64,000 nucleotides of DNA from the NCBI RefSeq assembly GCF_049673105.1, contig NZ_JBATXG010000015.1, positions 85,487 through 149,486 of the forward strand, in the 5' to 3' direction. The notes below the pieces were generated by a model. The model was not told the DNA's origin, did no database searches, and saw only the letters and a program-made list of their open reading frames with translations. The stretch is from Castellaniella sp049673105. Its GTDB lineage: Bacteria; Pseudomonadota; Gammaproteobacteria; Burkholderiales; Burkholderiaceae_B. This document shows positions 34,680 to 43,405 of this stretch, in pieces; the first letter of the stretch is position 1; the number at the start of each line of letters is the position of its first letter. The translations under genes and the position numbers were made by a program.

Positions 34680-35488
34680 TGCGGCGCGCGTCCTGGTTCC
34701 GTTTCCTGTCGCTGGTGATCGGCTACAGTTTCCTGTACGTGCCCATCGTCTGTCTGATGGTGTTTTCGTTCAACGATTCGACCTTGATGAGTTCCTGGTC
34801 GGGATTTTCGCTGCGCTGGTACCGATCGCTGTTTCAGGATCAGGCGCTGCTGTCCGCCGCCAAGCTGTCTTTGCTGATTGCGGTGCTGACGGCGACGGCG
34901 GCGGTGGCGATCGGCACCTGGGCGGGGTATGTGTTGGCCCGCATGGGGCGCTTTCGTGGCTTTGGCCTGTACATCGGCATGCTCAGCGCGCCGCTGGTCA
35001 TGCCGGAAGTCGTGCTGGGGATTTCGCTGCTGCTGATGTTCGTCGAGGTATCGAAAGTCATCGGCTGGCCCGACGGCAATGGCCTGTTCACGATCTGGGT
35101 GGGGCACGTGACCCTGTGCACGGCCTATGTGGCAGTCATCATCCAGTCCAGGGTGCGCGATCTGGATCGTTCCCTGGAAGAAGCCGCTCTGGATCTGGGC
35201 GCTTCGCCGCTCAAGGTGTTTTTCCTGATTACCCTGCCGTTGATCGCCCCGGCGCTGGTGGCAGCCTGGTTGCTGGCTTTCACCCTGTCGCTGGATGATG
35301 TGGTGATTGCCGCTTTTCTGTCGGGACCGGGCTACACCACGCTGCCGCTGGAAGTCTTTTCCCGCGTCCGGCTGGGCCTGAAGCCTGAAATCAACGCCCT
35401 GGCGACCTTGTTCATGCTGGCCGTGGGCATTGTCGTGGTCGCCATCAATCGCATGCAGATCCAGGCGACGAAACGGCAGGCGGGGTAG
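34676..35488 (+). CDS. potI: Polyamine ABC transporter permease
   Basis: The 270-residue second permease has six hydrophobic helices, the PotC/PotI-type N-terminal YSFLYVPIVCLMVFSFNDS, and an EAA loop SLEEAALDLGASPLKVFFLITLPLIAP. ATG codons at 34676 and 34679 are equivalent choices. Ends 18 bases from the converging pit gene with no obvious terminator. Confidence 0.94.
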   Translation: MMRRASWFRFLSLVIGYSFLYVPIVCLMVFSFNDSTLMSSWSGFSLRWYRSLFQDQALLSAAKLSLLIAVLTATAAVAIGTWAGYVLARMGRFRGFGLYIGMLSAPLVMPEVVLGISLLLMFVEVSKVIGWPDGNGLFTIWVGHVTLCTAYVAVIIQSRVRDLDRSLEEAALDLGASPLKVFFLITLPLIAPALVAAWLLAFTLSLDDVVIAAFLSGPGYTTLPLEVFSRVRLGLKPEINALATLFMLAVGIVVVAINRMQIQATKRQAG

Positions 35489-35506
35489 GGCGGGCGCCCT
35501 GCCTGT

Positions 35507-36982
35507 CTACCCGCCCAGCGTCAGTACCGTCACGGCAAACAGGCCTGCCGACAGCAGCATGCTCGCGGGAAAGGTCAGCAGCCAGGCCAGCAGGATGGTG
35601 CGTACGGTGCCATTGTGCAGGCCGCTGCGGTTGGCCACCATGGTGCCGGCCACGCCCGACGACAGAACCTGTGTCGTCGAGACCGGCAAACTGAAGGCAT
35701 TGGCTATGCCAATGGCGCCGACGGCGGTGATCTGGGCAGCCATGCCCTGGGCGTAGGTCATACCCTGCTTGCCGATTTTTTCGCCCACGGTCAGGACCAC
35801 CCGGCGCCACCCCACCATGGTGCCGATGCCCAGGGCGAGCGCCACCGCCGCAATGACCCAGAGCGGCGCATATTCCGTCGTGGCCGACAGATCGGCGCGC
35901 AGGCGGCGCAGATCAGTGACGGCATCCGCAGGCAACACGCCCATATTGGCTACCTTGCGGGCCGTGTCGTCCAGACAGAGCAGGTGGCTGCGCACACGTC
36001 CGCGCGCCTCGGGCGGCAGTTCCTTGTAGGTGCGCACCCCATCCAGGCTGTGACGTACTGCCTGGATGGAAGACATGGTGTCCTGCGGGCTGCAACGGGC
36101 TTTCTGGGACGGCTCGGCGCTAGGCGGTGTCTGCAGCGCCAGGTAGTCTCCCAGGACGTTGGCATGGCGCAGGTAGAAGTCGTTCAGGTGGCCGGCGGCG
36201 GCGTAGGTGCGCTGGATCTGGTAGGGCGTGCTGGCCGGGTCCAGCACGAATTTGGCCGGGACGATGCCGATGAGCACCAGCATGATCAGGCCAATGCCTT
36301 TCTGTCCGTCGTTGGATCCGTGCACGAAGCTCACGCTCATGGCCGACAGCACCAGCACCAGCCGGTTCCAGAAAGGCGGGTGTTTCTTGTTGTCGATGGC
36401 GCGGCGCTGTTCGGGCGTCTTGTGCATCTTGGAATCGGCGAACAGCTTCTTGAACCCCAGCAGCAGCAGTGCCGCCACCGCAAAGCCCGCCAGCGGCGAG
36501 ATGATCAGCGACAGGCCGATATCCAGCGCCTTGCCCCAGTTGACGCCAGCGCCCACCGGGATGTCCGTCAACAACGCATTGGCCAGACCCACGCCCAGGA
36601 TCGCGCCGATCAGCGTGTGTGAACTGGAAGCCGGGATGCCGAAATACCAGGTGCCCAGGTTCCAGGCAATGGCAGTGACCAGCATGGAATACACCATGGC
36701 CTGGCTGCGTCCGCTGTCCAGATTGAGCAGCAGGTCCACCGGCAGCAGGTGGACAATGGCGTAAGCCACCCCCACGCCACCCAGCAGCACGCCCAGAAAA
36801 TTGCAGATGCCTGAAAAGAACACCGCCAGATGCGGCGGCATGGCCTTGGTGTAGATCACCGTCGCCACTGCGTTGGCGGTATCGTGGAAACCGTTGATGA
36901 ATTCGAAGATCAGGACGAGGGCCAGGGCCAGCGCCAGGCTGAAGCCGACCGTCAGAGGCAGGCCCGAGAATAAGTCGAACAT
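35507..36982 (-). CDS. pit: Low-affinity inorganic phosphate transporter (Pit family)
   Basis: A 491-residue inner-membrane protein importing metal-phosphate with protons. It has the two family signatures: FINGFHDTANAVATVIYT near residue 28 and SVSFVHGSNDGQKGIGLI near 220, plus GIPASSSHTLIGAILG. The central hydrophilic loop (about 255-375) is typical of PitA/PitB. Single gene; no Pho box is visible in the 138 bases upstream. Confidence 0.95.
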   Translation of the reverse strand: MFDLFSGLPLTVGFSLALALALVLIFEFINGFHDTANAVATVIYTKAMPPHLAVFFSGICNFLGVLLGGVGVAYAIVHLLPVDLLLNLDSGRSQAMVYSMLVTAIAWNLGTWYFGIPASSSHTLIGAILGVGLANALLTDIPVGAGVNWGKALDIGLSLIISPLAGFAVAALLLLGFKKLFADSKMHKTPEQRRAIDNKKHPPFWNRLVLVLSAMSVSFVHGSNDGQKGIGLIMLVLIGIVPAKFVLDPASTPYQIQRTYAAAGHLNDFYLRHANVLGDYLALQTPPSAEPSQKARCSPQDTMSSIQAVRHSLDGVRTYKELPPEARGRVRSHLLCLDDTARKVANMGVLPADAVTDLRRLRADLSATTEYAPLWVIAAVALALGIGTMVGWRRVVLTVGEKIGKQGMTYAQGMAAQITAVGAIGIANAFSLPVSTTQVLSSGVAGTMVANRSGLHNGTVRTILLAWLLTFPASMLLSAGLFAVTVLTLGG

Positions 36983-37097
36983 GATGGGGAATAATCCGGG
37001 AGACGCGGCATTATTGCAAATTTGCCGACGACTGACTTGGACGGCGCTTTGGCAAGGGGGTTTTGGCTCGGTCGGTCAGGCGGCGCCGCCCGGATGA

Positions 37098-37109
37098 GCG
37101 GCGCGCCGC
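37098..37109. repeat. GC palindrome in the pit/carbonic anhydrase gap
   Basis: GCGGCGCGCCGC is a perfect 12-base palindrome within a stretch of overlapping GC inverted repeats just after the carbonic anhydrase stop (37080-37115). It may help end the leftward transcript, although no long T-tract follows. Confidence 0.3.
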
Positions 37110-37120
37110 CCGGCTTTTCG

Positions 37121-37864
37121 TCAAGCCAGGAAATCCACCTTGCCTGTACCCAGGCGGTAGATCCCGCCCGCGATCTTCAGTTTTCCGGCCTGCTGAGCTT
37201 GGGCGATGATGCTGGATTGCGCCACCAGATCGGCCATGCCGTTGCGCACGTTTTGTTCGATGGCGGCATCCAGTAAATCGGCCTGTTGCAGATCCAGCTT
37301 TTGAACGGCTGGGGTCAGCGCATTCACCAGAGACTGGATGTGGCCCGGAAACTGCGCATGGTCCTTCACCGCCTTGACGGCAGCCCCCACGGCGCCGCAT
37401 TTCTCGTGCCCCAGGACCAGGATGGCAGGCACATTCAGCACCGCCACGGCATATTCCAGGCTGCCCAGCATGTCGTCATTGGCGAAATTGCCCGCTACAC
37501 GGGCGACGAACAGGTCGCCGCGCGCGGTGTCGAAGGCGTATTCGGGCGCCACGCGGGAATCGGCGCAACCCAGGATGGCGGCATAAGGATTCTGGCCGCC
37601 CGCCAGCGCCTGGCGTTCGTGGACGAAGTTGTGGCGCAGCCTGACGCCTGACACATAGCGCTGATTGCCCTCGGCCAGCCGCTGAAGCGCTTGATCGGGC
37701 GAGATGGCGTTGTCGGGCTTGGGCAGCCCTGCCGCCCGCGCTGTCGCGGCGACGCCACCGAGCCCGGCAGATGCCGTCAGGGTCAGCGCCAGGGCGGCGG
37801 ACGAACGCAGGAAATGGCGGCGGGACACGGGCTGCACGTGCGTGCAGAACATCGAATCGCACAT
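37121..37864 (-). CDS. Beta-carbonic anhydrase with Tat signal peptide
   Basis: The enzyme interconverts CO2 and bicarbonate. The zinc motifs are ILGCADSRV and LGHEKCGAV (two Cys, one His, with the Asp-Arg pair). Residues ~14-45 form a twin-arginine signal, SRRHFLRSS followed by a hydrophobic Ala-rich stretch ending near ARAAG, so the mature protein of ~200 residues should be periplasmic and folded before export. GAGAGGAA precedes ATG 37864. Single gene, divergent from rpiA. Confidence 0.93.
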   Translation of the reverse strand: MCDSMFCTHVQPVSRRHFLRSSAALALTLTASAGLGGVAATARAAGLPKPDNAISPDQALQRLAEGNQRYVSGVRLRHNFVHERQALAGGQNPYAAILGCADSRVAPEYAFDTARGDLFVARVAGNFANDDMLGSLEYAVAVLNVPAILVLGHEKCGAVGAAVKAVKDHAQFPGHIQSLVNALTPAVQKLDLQQADLLDAAIEQNVRNGMADLVAQSSIIAQAQQAGKLKIAGGIYRLGTGKVDFLA

Positions 37865-38068
37865 AGGGGTTCCTCTCGAAAGGGTTTAGACGGGCGTTTG
37901 CCCCTGGATTCAAATCGGTAATACTTGAAACAAGTGCGGATGCTGCCGGGAGATAGTAGCTGTTTCTGTCGCGGGCGGGGAATTTTCGCGCGGCGGCGGG
38001 CGAATGCCAGCATTCCGCGTCACAACCTTTAAAATACAGGCCTTTCTGACACTGACCGGACATTTCCT

Positions 38069-38752
38069 ATGTTGACCCAGGACGAACTCAAACAACAGGT
38101 GGCGCAGGCCGCGCTGGATTATGTGCTGCCGCAACTGCAGCCGGACAGCATCCTGGGGGTGGGGACGGGGTCGACGGTGGACCGCTTCATCGACTTGCTG
38201 GCAGGCCATCGGCAGGCCTTTCACGCGGCGGTGTCCAGCTCCGAACGCAGCACCCTGCGCCTGCAGGCGGCGGGCATCCGTGTGCTGGATCTGAATGACA
38301 TCGCGGCGACGGCGCTGTACGTGGACGGGGCCGATGAAATCGATCGCCAGCTGAACATGATCAAGGGCGGCGGCGGGGCGCTGACCCGGGAAAAAATCGT
38401 CTCGTCCGTGGCGGACCGTTTCGTCTGCATCGTCGACGAATCCAAGCTGGTCGATCGCCTGGGCGGTTTTCCGTTGCCCATCGAAGTCATTCCCCTGGCG
38501 CGCGAGGCCGTGGCCCGCGAAATCCGCCAACTGGGCGGGCAGCCGGTCCTGCGCGCAGGTTTCACGACCGACAACGGCAATCAGATCCTCGATGTCTCGG
38601 GGCTGAACTACGGCGATCCGGCGGCTTTCGAGGCCATGCTGAACAATATCCCCGGCGTCGTCTGCTGCGGCCTGTTTGCGATTTCAGGGGCGCATGTGGC
38701 ACTGATCGCCGGGCAGGATGGCGTGTCCCGACTGGAACTGCAGGACGCCTGA
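38069..38752 (+). CDS. rpiA: Ribose-5-phosphate isomerase A
   Basis: RpiA interconverts ribose 5-phosphate and ribulose 5-phosphate in the pentose phosphate pathway. The 227-residue protein has GVGTGSTVDRFI, the catalytic DGADEID and KGGGGALTREKI, and the C-terminal GVVCCGLFA. Length equals the family norm. A TAAAAT box at 38030-38035 is a possible -10 element. Confidence 0.97.
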   Translation: MLTQDELKQQVAQAALDYVLPQLQPDSILGVGTGSTVDRFIDLLAGHRQAFHAAVSSSERSTLRLQAAGIRVLDLNDIAATALYVDGADEIDRQLNMIKGGGGALTREKIVSSVADRFVCIVDESKLVDRLGGFPLPIEVIPLAREAVAREIRQLGGQPVLRAGFTTDNGNQILDVSGLNYGDPAAFEAMLNNIPGVVCCGLFAISGAHVALIAGQDGVSRLELQDA

Positions 38753-38786
38753 GCGTCATGCGATTGTCATATCCGCCTGCTATGCT
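38753..38786 (+). promoter_or_regulatory. Candidate PhoB-dependent promoter (Pho box plus -10) of phoU
   Basis: GCGTCAT (38753-38759), GCGA spacer, TTGTCAT (38764-38770) form two 7-base direct repeats with 11-base periodicity, as in the consensus CTGTCAT-N4-CTGTCAT. After 10 bases follows TATGCT (38781-38786) as -10 box, the spacing expected where PhoB replaces the -35 region. No normal -35 is present. Transcription would start near 38793, about 76 bases before phoU. Confidence 0.7.
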
Positions 38787-38868
38787 GGGCTTCTTTCCAA
38801 GCGGCAGGCGTGATGGTACGCTGTGCCCTCGTTGAAATCGCCTGAACGGCAGGCAGAGAGGCCCCCCG

Positions 38869-39588
38869 ATGCTGGAACACACCAATAAGCAATTTCACGG
38901 CGAACTCGAAACCACTCGCTCCATGTTTCTGCAAATGGGCGGCCTGGTCGAATCGATGGTGCTGGATGGCATGCAGGCCTTGTCCGAAGGCGAATTGCAG
39001 CTGGTGGACCGTGTGCGGGAACACGAGCGCCAGGTCAATCAGTTCGAGGTCGATATCGACGAGCGCATCAGTCAGTTGATCGCCCGCAACCAGCCCACGG
39101 CCGGCGACCTGCGTTTATTGCTGTCGGTGTCCAAGATGCTGACCGACATGGAACGCTGCGGCGACGAGGCCGAAAAGATCGCCAAAGTCGCCCGGCGCCT
39201 GCACGAAGGCGATTCTTCCTACGAACCGGTGGTCGAACTGCGTCATATGGCCGATGCCGTCGCGGCCATGATTCGGGCCGCGCTGGATGCCTTTGCCCGC
39301 GAAGACCCGGTCGCCGCCGCCCAGGTGGTGCGCAACGACAAGGACGTGGACAAGGAATGGAAAGCGTCCCTGCGCCACATCATCACCTACATGATCGAAG
39401 ACCCGCGCACCATCTCGCATTCCATCGACCTGATCTTCATCGCCAGGGCGCTGGAACGCATCGGCGACCATGCCAAAAATATGGCCGAACGCGTCATTTA
39501 CATGGTGCGCGGCGACGACGTGCGCCATACGGGCGTCAACAACACGGAACGCATGGCGCGGGGCGAACCGCCCGAACCTCGCGAGTGA
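38869..39588 (+). CDS. phoU: Phosphate signalling protein PhoU
   Basis: PhoU dampens PhoR/PhoB signalling through the Pst transporter. The 239-residue protein has two three-helix-bundle PhoU repeats with the metal-site motif SKMLTDMERCGDEAEKIA in the first and the matching FIARALERIGDHAKNMAE in the second. It is a lone gene here, without pstSCAB or phoBR beside it, but has its own Pho-box promoter. It ends 10 bases before a strong terminator. Confidence 0.97.
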   Translation: MLEHTNKQFHGELETTRSMFLQMGGLVESMVLDGMQALSEGELQLVDRVREHERQVNQFEVDIDERISQLIARNQPTAGDLRLLLSVSKMLTDMERCGDEAEKIAKVARRLHEGDSSYEPVVELRHMADAVAAMIRAALDAFAREDPVAAAQVVRNDKDVDKEWKASLRHIITYMIEDPRTISHSIDLIFIARALERIGDHAKNMAERVIYMVRGDDVRHTGVNNTERMARGEPPEPRE

Positions 39589-39598
39589 TGCTTGGCGC

Positions 39599-39632
39599 AA
39601 ACGAAAACCCCGCTACGGCGGGGTTTTCGTTT
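39599..39632. terminator. Bidirectional terminator between phoU and yggX
   Basis: A perfect 15-bp stem (AAACGAAAACCCCGC / GCGGGGTTTTCGTTT) with loop TACG has A- and T-tracts on both sides, so it can end both the rightward phoU and the leftward yggX-side transcripts. Confidence 0.9.
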
Positions 39633-39648
39633 GTCTGGAACGGCAGCG

Positions 39649-39921
39649 TCAGGCCGAGGGTGGCGTATACCCCTGGGCCTCGACATCCTGGTCTTCGAAC
39701 AAAAAGGCCTTCATGCGGTCAGCCAGGAATTTGCGCGCTTCGGGGTCGGCCAGGCTCAGGTGGTTTTCGTTGACCAGACGGGTCTGGATGTCTTGCCACT
39801 TGGCCCAGGCGTCTTTGGAAATTTCGCGCCAGATGCGCACCCCCAGGTCGCCGGGGTAGGGCGGGTAGTCCAGGCCGGGGGCCTCGCGGTTCAGTTTGCG
39901 GCAGTGGATCATGCGGGCCAT
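39649..39921 (-). CDS. yggX: Oxidative damage protection / Fe(II)-trafficking protein YggX
   Basis: The 90-residue protein matches YggX: HCRKLNREAPGLDYPPYPGDLG, WAKWQDIQTRLVNENHLSLADPEARKFL. YggX protects iron-sulfur clusters from oxidation. It lies 18 bases downstream of rfbD on the same strand and probably shares that transcript, ending at the bidirectional terminator. Confidence 0.96.
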   Translation of the reverse strand: MARMIHCRKLNREAPGLDYPPYPGDLGVRIWREISKDAWAKWQDIQTRLVNENHLSLADPEARKFLADRMKAFLFEDQDVEAQGYTPPSA

Positions 39922-39939
39922 GGTCAGGAATCTCGCTCA

Positions 39940-40881
39940 TCAGATGGACAACGCACCATTGTAGCGACTGATGGCGCGCAGGACCTCGTCCAAACCCGTG
40001 CGCCAGTCACGTTCCAGCGGCCCCAGCAGGGCTTCCAGGCGGGAGCAATCCAGGCGGCTGTTGGCAGGTCTGGGCTCGGGGGCGGGCCAGTCGCTCGACG
40101 GGATGGCCTCTACTGCTGGCAGACGCGGGATCAGGCCAAGACGCAGGGCCTGAGCGAAGATTTCCTGCGCGAATCCGTGCCAGCTGACCCAGGGGCTGCC
40201 TGCGAAATGGTAGACGCCCCCAGGGGCGGATGAAGGCGAGGCGGTCGCCACAGCGCCGTGGGCGTGCAGCGCCAGCCGATGCAAAGCCTCGGCCAGGTGT
40301 CCTGCCCAGGTCGGTCCGCCAATCTGATCGTCGATCACGCGCAGACGGTCATGCTGCGCGCCCAGGCGCAGCATGGTGCGCACGAAATTGCCGCCCCAGG
40401 CGCTGAAGACCCAGCTGGTGCGCACGATGATCGCATCGGGCGCGGCATCCTGGACTGCCTGTTCGCCCAGCAGCTTGCTGCGCCCGTAGGCGTTCAGCGG
40501 GCAGGGCGCGTCGGTGTCACGGTAGGCGCGGTCCAGTGCGCCATCGAAGACATAGTCGGTGGACACATGCAGCAGGTGCATGCCGCGCGCGGCGCAGCCG
40601 CGAGCCAGCAGACCGGGCGCGTGGGCGTTGACGGCCAGGGCCGCATCCATGTCGGTCGCGGCGCGGTCTACTGCGGTGTAGGCGGCGGCATTGATCACAT
40701 AGTCTGCGGGGTGCGCATCCAGCCAGCGGTCTATTGCCGAGCCATCGGTGATATCCAATTGGGCGCGGGTGACGAAGTCGTAGACGGCGGAACCGGGCTT
40801 GTGTGCCGCCAGGGCCTGTAAGGACCGGCCCAGTTGGCCGTCCGCGCCCGTGACCAGGATGCGTGCCGTGGCAGCCGGCAT
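39940..40881 (-). CDS. rfbD: dTDP-4-dehydrorhamnose reductase
   Basis: RfbD reduces dTDP-4-keto-rhamnose to dTDP-L-rhamnose, an LPS sugar donor. The 313-residue SDR has ILVTGADGQLGRSLQ at its N-terminus, LDITD, the YVFDGAL segment and Tyr-Lys in NAYGRSKLLGEQ. Start ATG 40881 shares one base with the rfbB stop; a longer frame continues into rfbB and is rejected. The rfbA and rfbC genes of the pathway are not adjacent. Confidence 0.93.
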   Translation of the reverse strand: MPAATARILVTGADGQLGRSLQALAAHKPGSAVYDFVTRAQLDITDGSAIDRWLDAHPADYVINAAAYTAVDRAATDMDAALAVNAHAPGLLARGCAARGMHLLHVSTDYVFDGALDRAYRDTDAPCPLNAYGRSKLLGEQAVQDAAPDAIIVRTSWVFSAWGGNFVRTMLRLGAQHDRLRVIDDQIGGPTWAGHLAEALHRLALHAHGAVATASPSSAPGGVYHFAGSPWVSWHGFAQEIFAQALRLGLIPRLPAVEAIPSSDWPAPEPRPANSRLDCSRLEALLGPLERDWRTGLDEVLRAISRYNGALSI

Positions 40882-41972
40882 CAGGCGGACGCCGCCGGAC
40901 TGTCCGCCATCGCGCTCAGGCCCAGGCGCTGCCGCTGGTAGCTGCCGTCCTGTACCCGCCGGCACCAGTCGCGGTGGCCCAGATACCATTGCACGGTCTT
41001 GCGCAGCCCGCTGGCAAAGGTTTCCTGGGGGGTCCAGCCCAGTTCGTGCGCAATTTTGCCGGCGTCGATGGCATAGCGCAGATCGTGGCCGGGGCGGTCG
41101 GCGACATGCGTGATCAGATCGCGATAGCGGGTCACGCCGGCGGGATGTTCGGGCGCCAGTTCTTCCAGCAGCGCGCAGATCGCTTCGACCACGTCGATAT
41201 TGCGTTGTTCGTTATGGCCGCCGATGTTGTAGGTGTCGCCCGGCACGCCGGCTTCGATCACGCGCAGCAGGGCGCGGGCATGGTCTTCGACGTACAGCCA
41301 GTCGCGCACCTGCAGCCCCCGACCATAGACCGGCAGCGGCTTGCCTTCCAGGGCGTTCAGGATCACCAGGGGGATCAGTTTTTCCGGAAAGTGATGGGGA
41401 CCGTAGTTGTTCGAACAGTTTGTCACCAGCACCGGCAGGCCGTAGGTGCGGTGCCAGGCGCGCACCAGATGGTCTGATCCCGCCTTGCTGGCGGAATAGG
41501 GCGAGCTGGGCGCATAGGCGGTGGTTTCCGTGAACAGAGCGCCGGTGCCGGCCAGATCGCCGTAGACCTCGTCGGTCGAAATGTGGTGGAAGCGAAAGGC
41601 CGTCCGGGCATCGGCATCCAGGCCGTTCCAGTAGCGGCGGACCGCTTCCAGCAGGGTGTAAGTGCCCACCAGGTTCGTCTGGACAAACGCCGCCGGCCCG
41701 TCGATGGACCGGTCTACATGGGATTCCGCCGCCAGGTGCATGATGGCATCTGGCCGGTGCTGGGCCAGCACCCGGTCCAGCCCTGCCGCATCGCAGATGT
41801 CCAGATGCTCGAAGACGTACCGGGGGTCGTCGGCCACCATGGCCAACGATTCCAGATTGCCTGCATAGGTCAACGCATCGACGTTGACGACCCGGTGGTC
41901 GGTGTGGGCGATCAGGTGGCGGATCAGGGCCGAGCCAATGAATCCGGCGCCGCCGGTGACGAGGATGTTCAT
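40881..41972 (-). CDS. rfbB: dTDP-glucose 4,6-dehydratase
   Basis: RfbB makes dTDP-4-keto-6-deoxyglucose. The 363-residue extended SDR has NILVTGGAGFIGSALIRHL, HLAAESHVDRSIDGP, the STDEVYGDL motif with the catalytic Asp-Glu, and Tyr-Lys in SPYSASKAGSDHLVRA. A C-terminal tail includes PQETFASGLRKTVQWYL. First gene of the leftward rfbB-rfbD-yggX group. Confidence 0.96.
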   Translation of the reverse strand: MNILVTGGAGFIGSALIRHLIAHTDHRVVNVDALTYAGNLESLAMVADDPRYVFEHLDICDAAGLDRVLAQHRPDAIMHLAAESHVDRSIDGPAAFVQTNLVGTYTLLEAVRRYWNGLDADARTAFRFHHISTDEVYGDLAGTGALFTETTAYAPSSPYSASKAGSDHLVRAWHRTYGLPVLVTNCSNNYGPHHFPEKLIPLVILNALEGKPLPVYGRGLQVRDWLYVEDHARALLRVIEAGVPGDTYNIGGHNEQRNIDVVEAICALLEELAPEHPAGVTRYRDLITHVADRPGHDLRYAIDAGKIAHELGWTPQETFASGLRKTVQWYLGHRDWCRRVQDGSYQRQRLGLSAMADSPAASA

Positions 41973-42003
41973 GCCGAATTCCTGTGGGCGTGTAGTTGAA
42001 TCA

Positions 42004-43377
42004 TCACAGCCGCTTGATGAACACCAGGCTGTTGCGTGAATGGTTGTAGTGCGCCCGCTTGTCGTGGGGCAGATCGGACACGCCGCCTTGCACGAAACCG
42101 CGTTTCAGAAACCAGTGCGAGGTGCGGGTCGTCAGGACGAACAGGCGCCGCGCGCCTTGGCTGCGGGCTGTGCTTTCGGCGTGGCGCAGCAGTTTTTCCC
42201 CATCGCCCGTGCCCTGCCATTCGGGGTGCACGATCAGACAGGCCATTTCCGCCATGCCGTCGTTCGGGTAGGGGATGACGGACACGCAGCCGTAGATCAC
42301 GCCGTCGTGTTCCAGCACCGTGAATTTTTCCACATCGCGCTCGATCACGGCACGGCCTCGCGGCACCAGCGTGCCATCGGCTTCCAGCGGTTCGATCAGC
42401 TGCACGATGGCGCCGACGTCGTCGGCCAGGGCGGGGCGCAGGTCTTCCAGGGTGTCTTCCACCACCATGGTGCCCACCCCGTCGTGGGTGAAGATTTCCA
42501 GCAGGATGCTGCCGTCCAGTGTGTAGGGCACCAGATGCGCCCGGGCCACGCCGCGTTTGACCGCCAGCGACGCGTGTCCCAGGAAGGCGCTGGTGTCTTC
42601 GTCCAGCACGTTCTGAGCCAGCAGCTCGTCGGCGTCTTTGCGCGCCAATTCAGTGTCTACCGAACCATCGGTTTCCGTCACGGTGCGGTTTTGCGTCAGG
42701 AAGATCAGCTTTTCCGCCCGCAGAGCGACGGCAGCATTGGTCGCCAGGTCTTCCATGGCCAGGTTGAAGGCTTCGCCGGTGGGTGAAAAACCCAGGGGCG
42801 ACAGCAGCACGATGGCGCCTTGGCTGATGACGTTGTGCATGGCATCGATGTCCAGCTTGCGCACGGTGCCGGCTCGCTTGTAGTCCACGCCGTCGATCAC
42901 GCCCACTGGCCGGGCGGTGACGAAATTACCCGAGATCACGCGGATCTTGGCGTGCGACATCGGCGTGTTGGGCAGACCCTGGCTGAAGGCGGCCTCGATG
43001 TCCAGGCGGATTTCGCCGGCGGCTTCTTTGGCGCATTCCAGGGCTTCCGGGCTGGTCGGTTCCGTGCCTCGGCCAAACTGCATCGTGTAGCCTTTCAGAC
43101 GCAATTGCTCGTTGACCTGCGGGCGCGATCCATGGACCAGGACCAGCTTGATGCCCAGAGCGGACAACAGCGACAGGTCGGCCACCAGGGCTTCCAGGCC
43201 GCCGTCTTCGATCAGCTCGCCGCCCAGCGCCACGACGAAAGTCTTGCCGCGAAAATCGTGCACGTAGGGGGCCACCTCGCGAAACCATCGCACAAACTGC
43301 GCGGGAGCGAATTCTGGGGCGTCCTGGGCGGAATAGGTATCGATTTCGGGTGAACTCATGGCAGGTGACGGAGACAT
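42004..43377 (-). CDS. argA: Amino-acid N-acetyltransferase (N-acetylglutamate synthase)
   Basis: ArgA makes N-acetylglutamate, the first step of arginine synthesis. The 457-residue protein has an N-terminal amino-acid-kinase domain (FVRWFREVAPYVHDFRGKTFVVALGGE, VLVHGSRPQVNEQL) that binds arginine for feedback, and a C-terminal GNAT acetyltransferase domain (MACLIVHPEWQGTGDGEKLLRHAE). Start could also be the Met at 43359; neither has a ribosome site. The gap to hrpA is very short and holds an ATTATAAT palindrome. Confidence 0.95.
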   Translation of the reverse strand: MSPSPAMSSPEIDTYSAQDAPEFAPAQFVRWFREVAPYVHDFRGKTFVVALGGELIEDGGLEALVADLSLLSALGIKLVLVHGSRPQVNEQLRLKGYTMQFGRGTEPTSPEALECAKEAAGEIRLDIEAAFSQGLPNTPMSHAKIRVISGNFVTARPVGVIDGVDYKRAGTVRKLDIDAMHNVISQGAIVLLSPLGFSPTGEAFNLAMEDLATNAAVALRAEKLIFLTQNRTVTETDGSVDTELARKDADELLAQNVLDEDTSAFLGHASLAVKRGVARAHLVPYTLDGSILLEIFTHDGVGTMVVEDTLEDLRPALADDVGAIVQLIEPLEADGTLVPRGRAVIERDVEKFTVLEHDGVIYGCVSVIPYPNDGMAEMACLIVHPEWQGTGDGEKLLRHAESTARSQGARRLFVLTTRTSHWFLKRGFVQGGVSDLPHDKRAHYNHSRNSLVFIKRL

Positions 43378-43397
43378 CGCTAGGGAGGAACCTCGAA

Positions 43398-43405
43398 ATT
43401 ATAAT
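43398..43405. promoter_or_regulatory. Palindromic ATTATAAT, possible divergent -10 for argA and hrpA
   Basis: TATAAT reads on the minus strand at 43403-43398, 21 bases before the argA ATG, and on the plus strand at 43400-43405. In the plus direction it overlaps the annotated hrpA ATG, so only one of promoter or start can be right. No convincing -35 is seen. Confidence 0.4.

Noticed and set aside
37923..37935. ACTTG-AAA-CAAGT inverted repeat between carbonic anhydrase and rpiA as an operator
   Set aside because: Only 5-base arms, no matching regulator nearby and no aligned promoter; could arise by chance.
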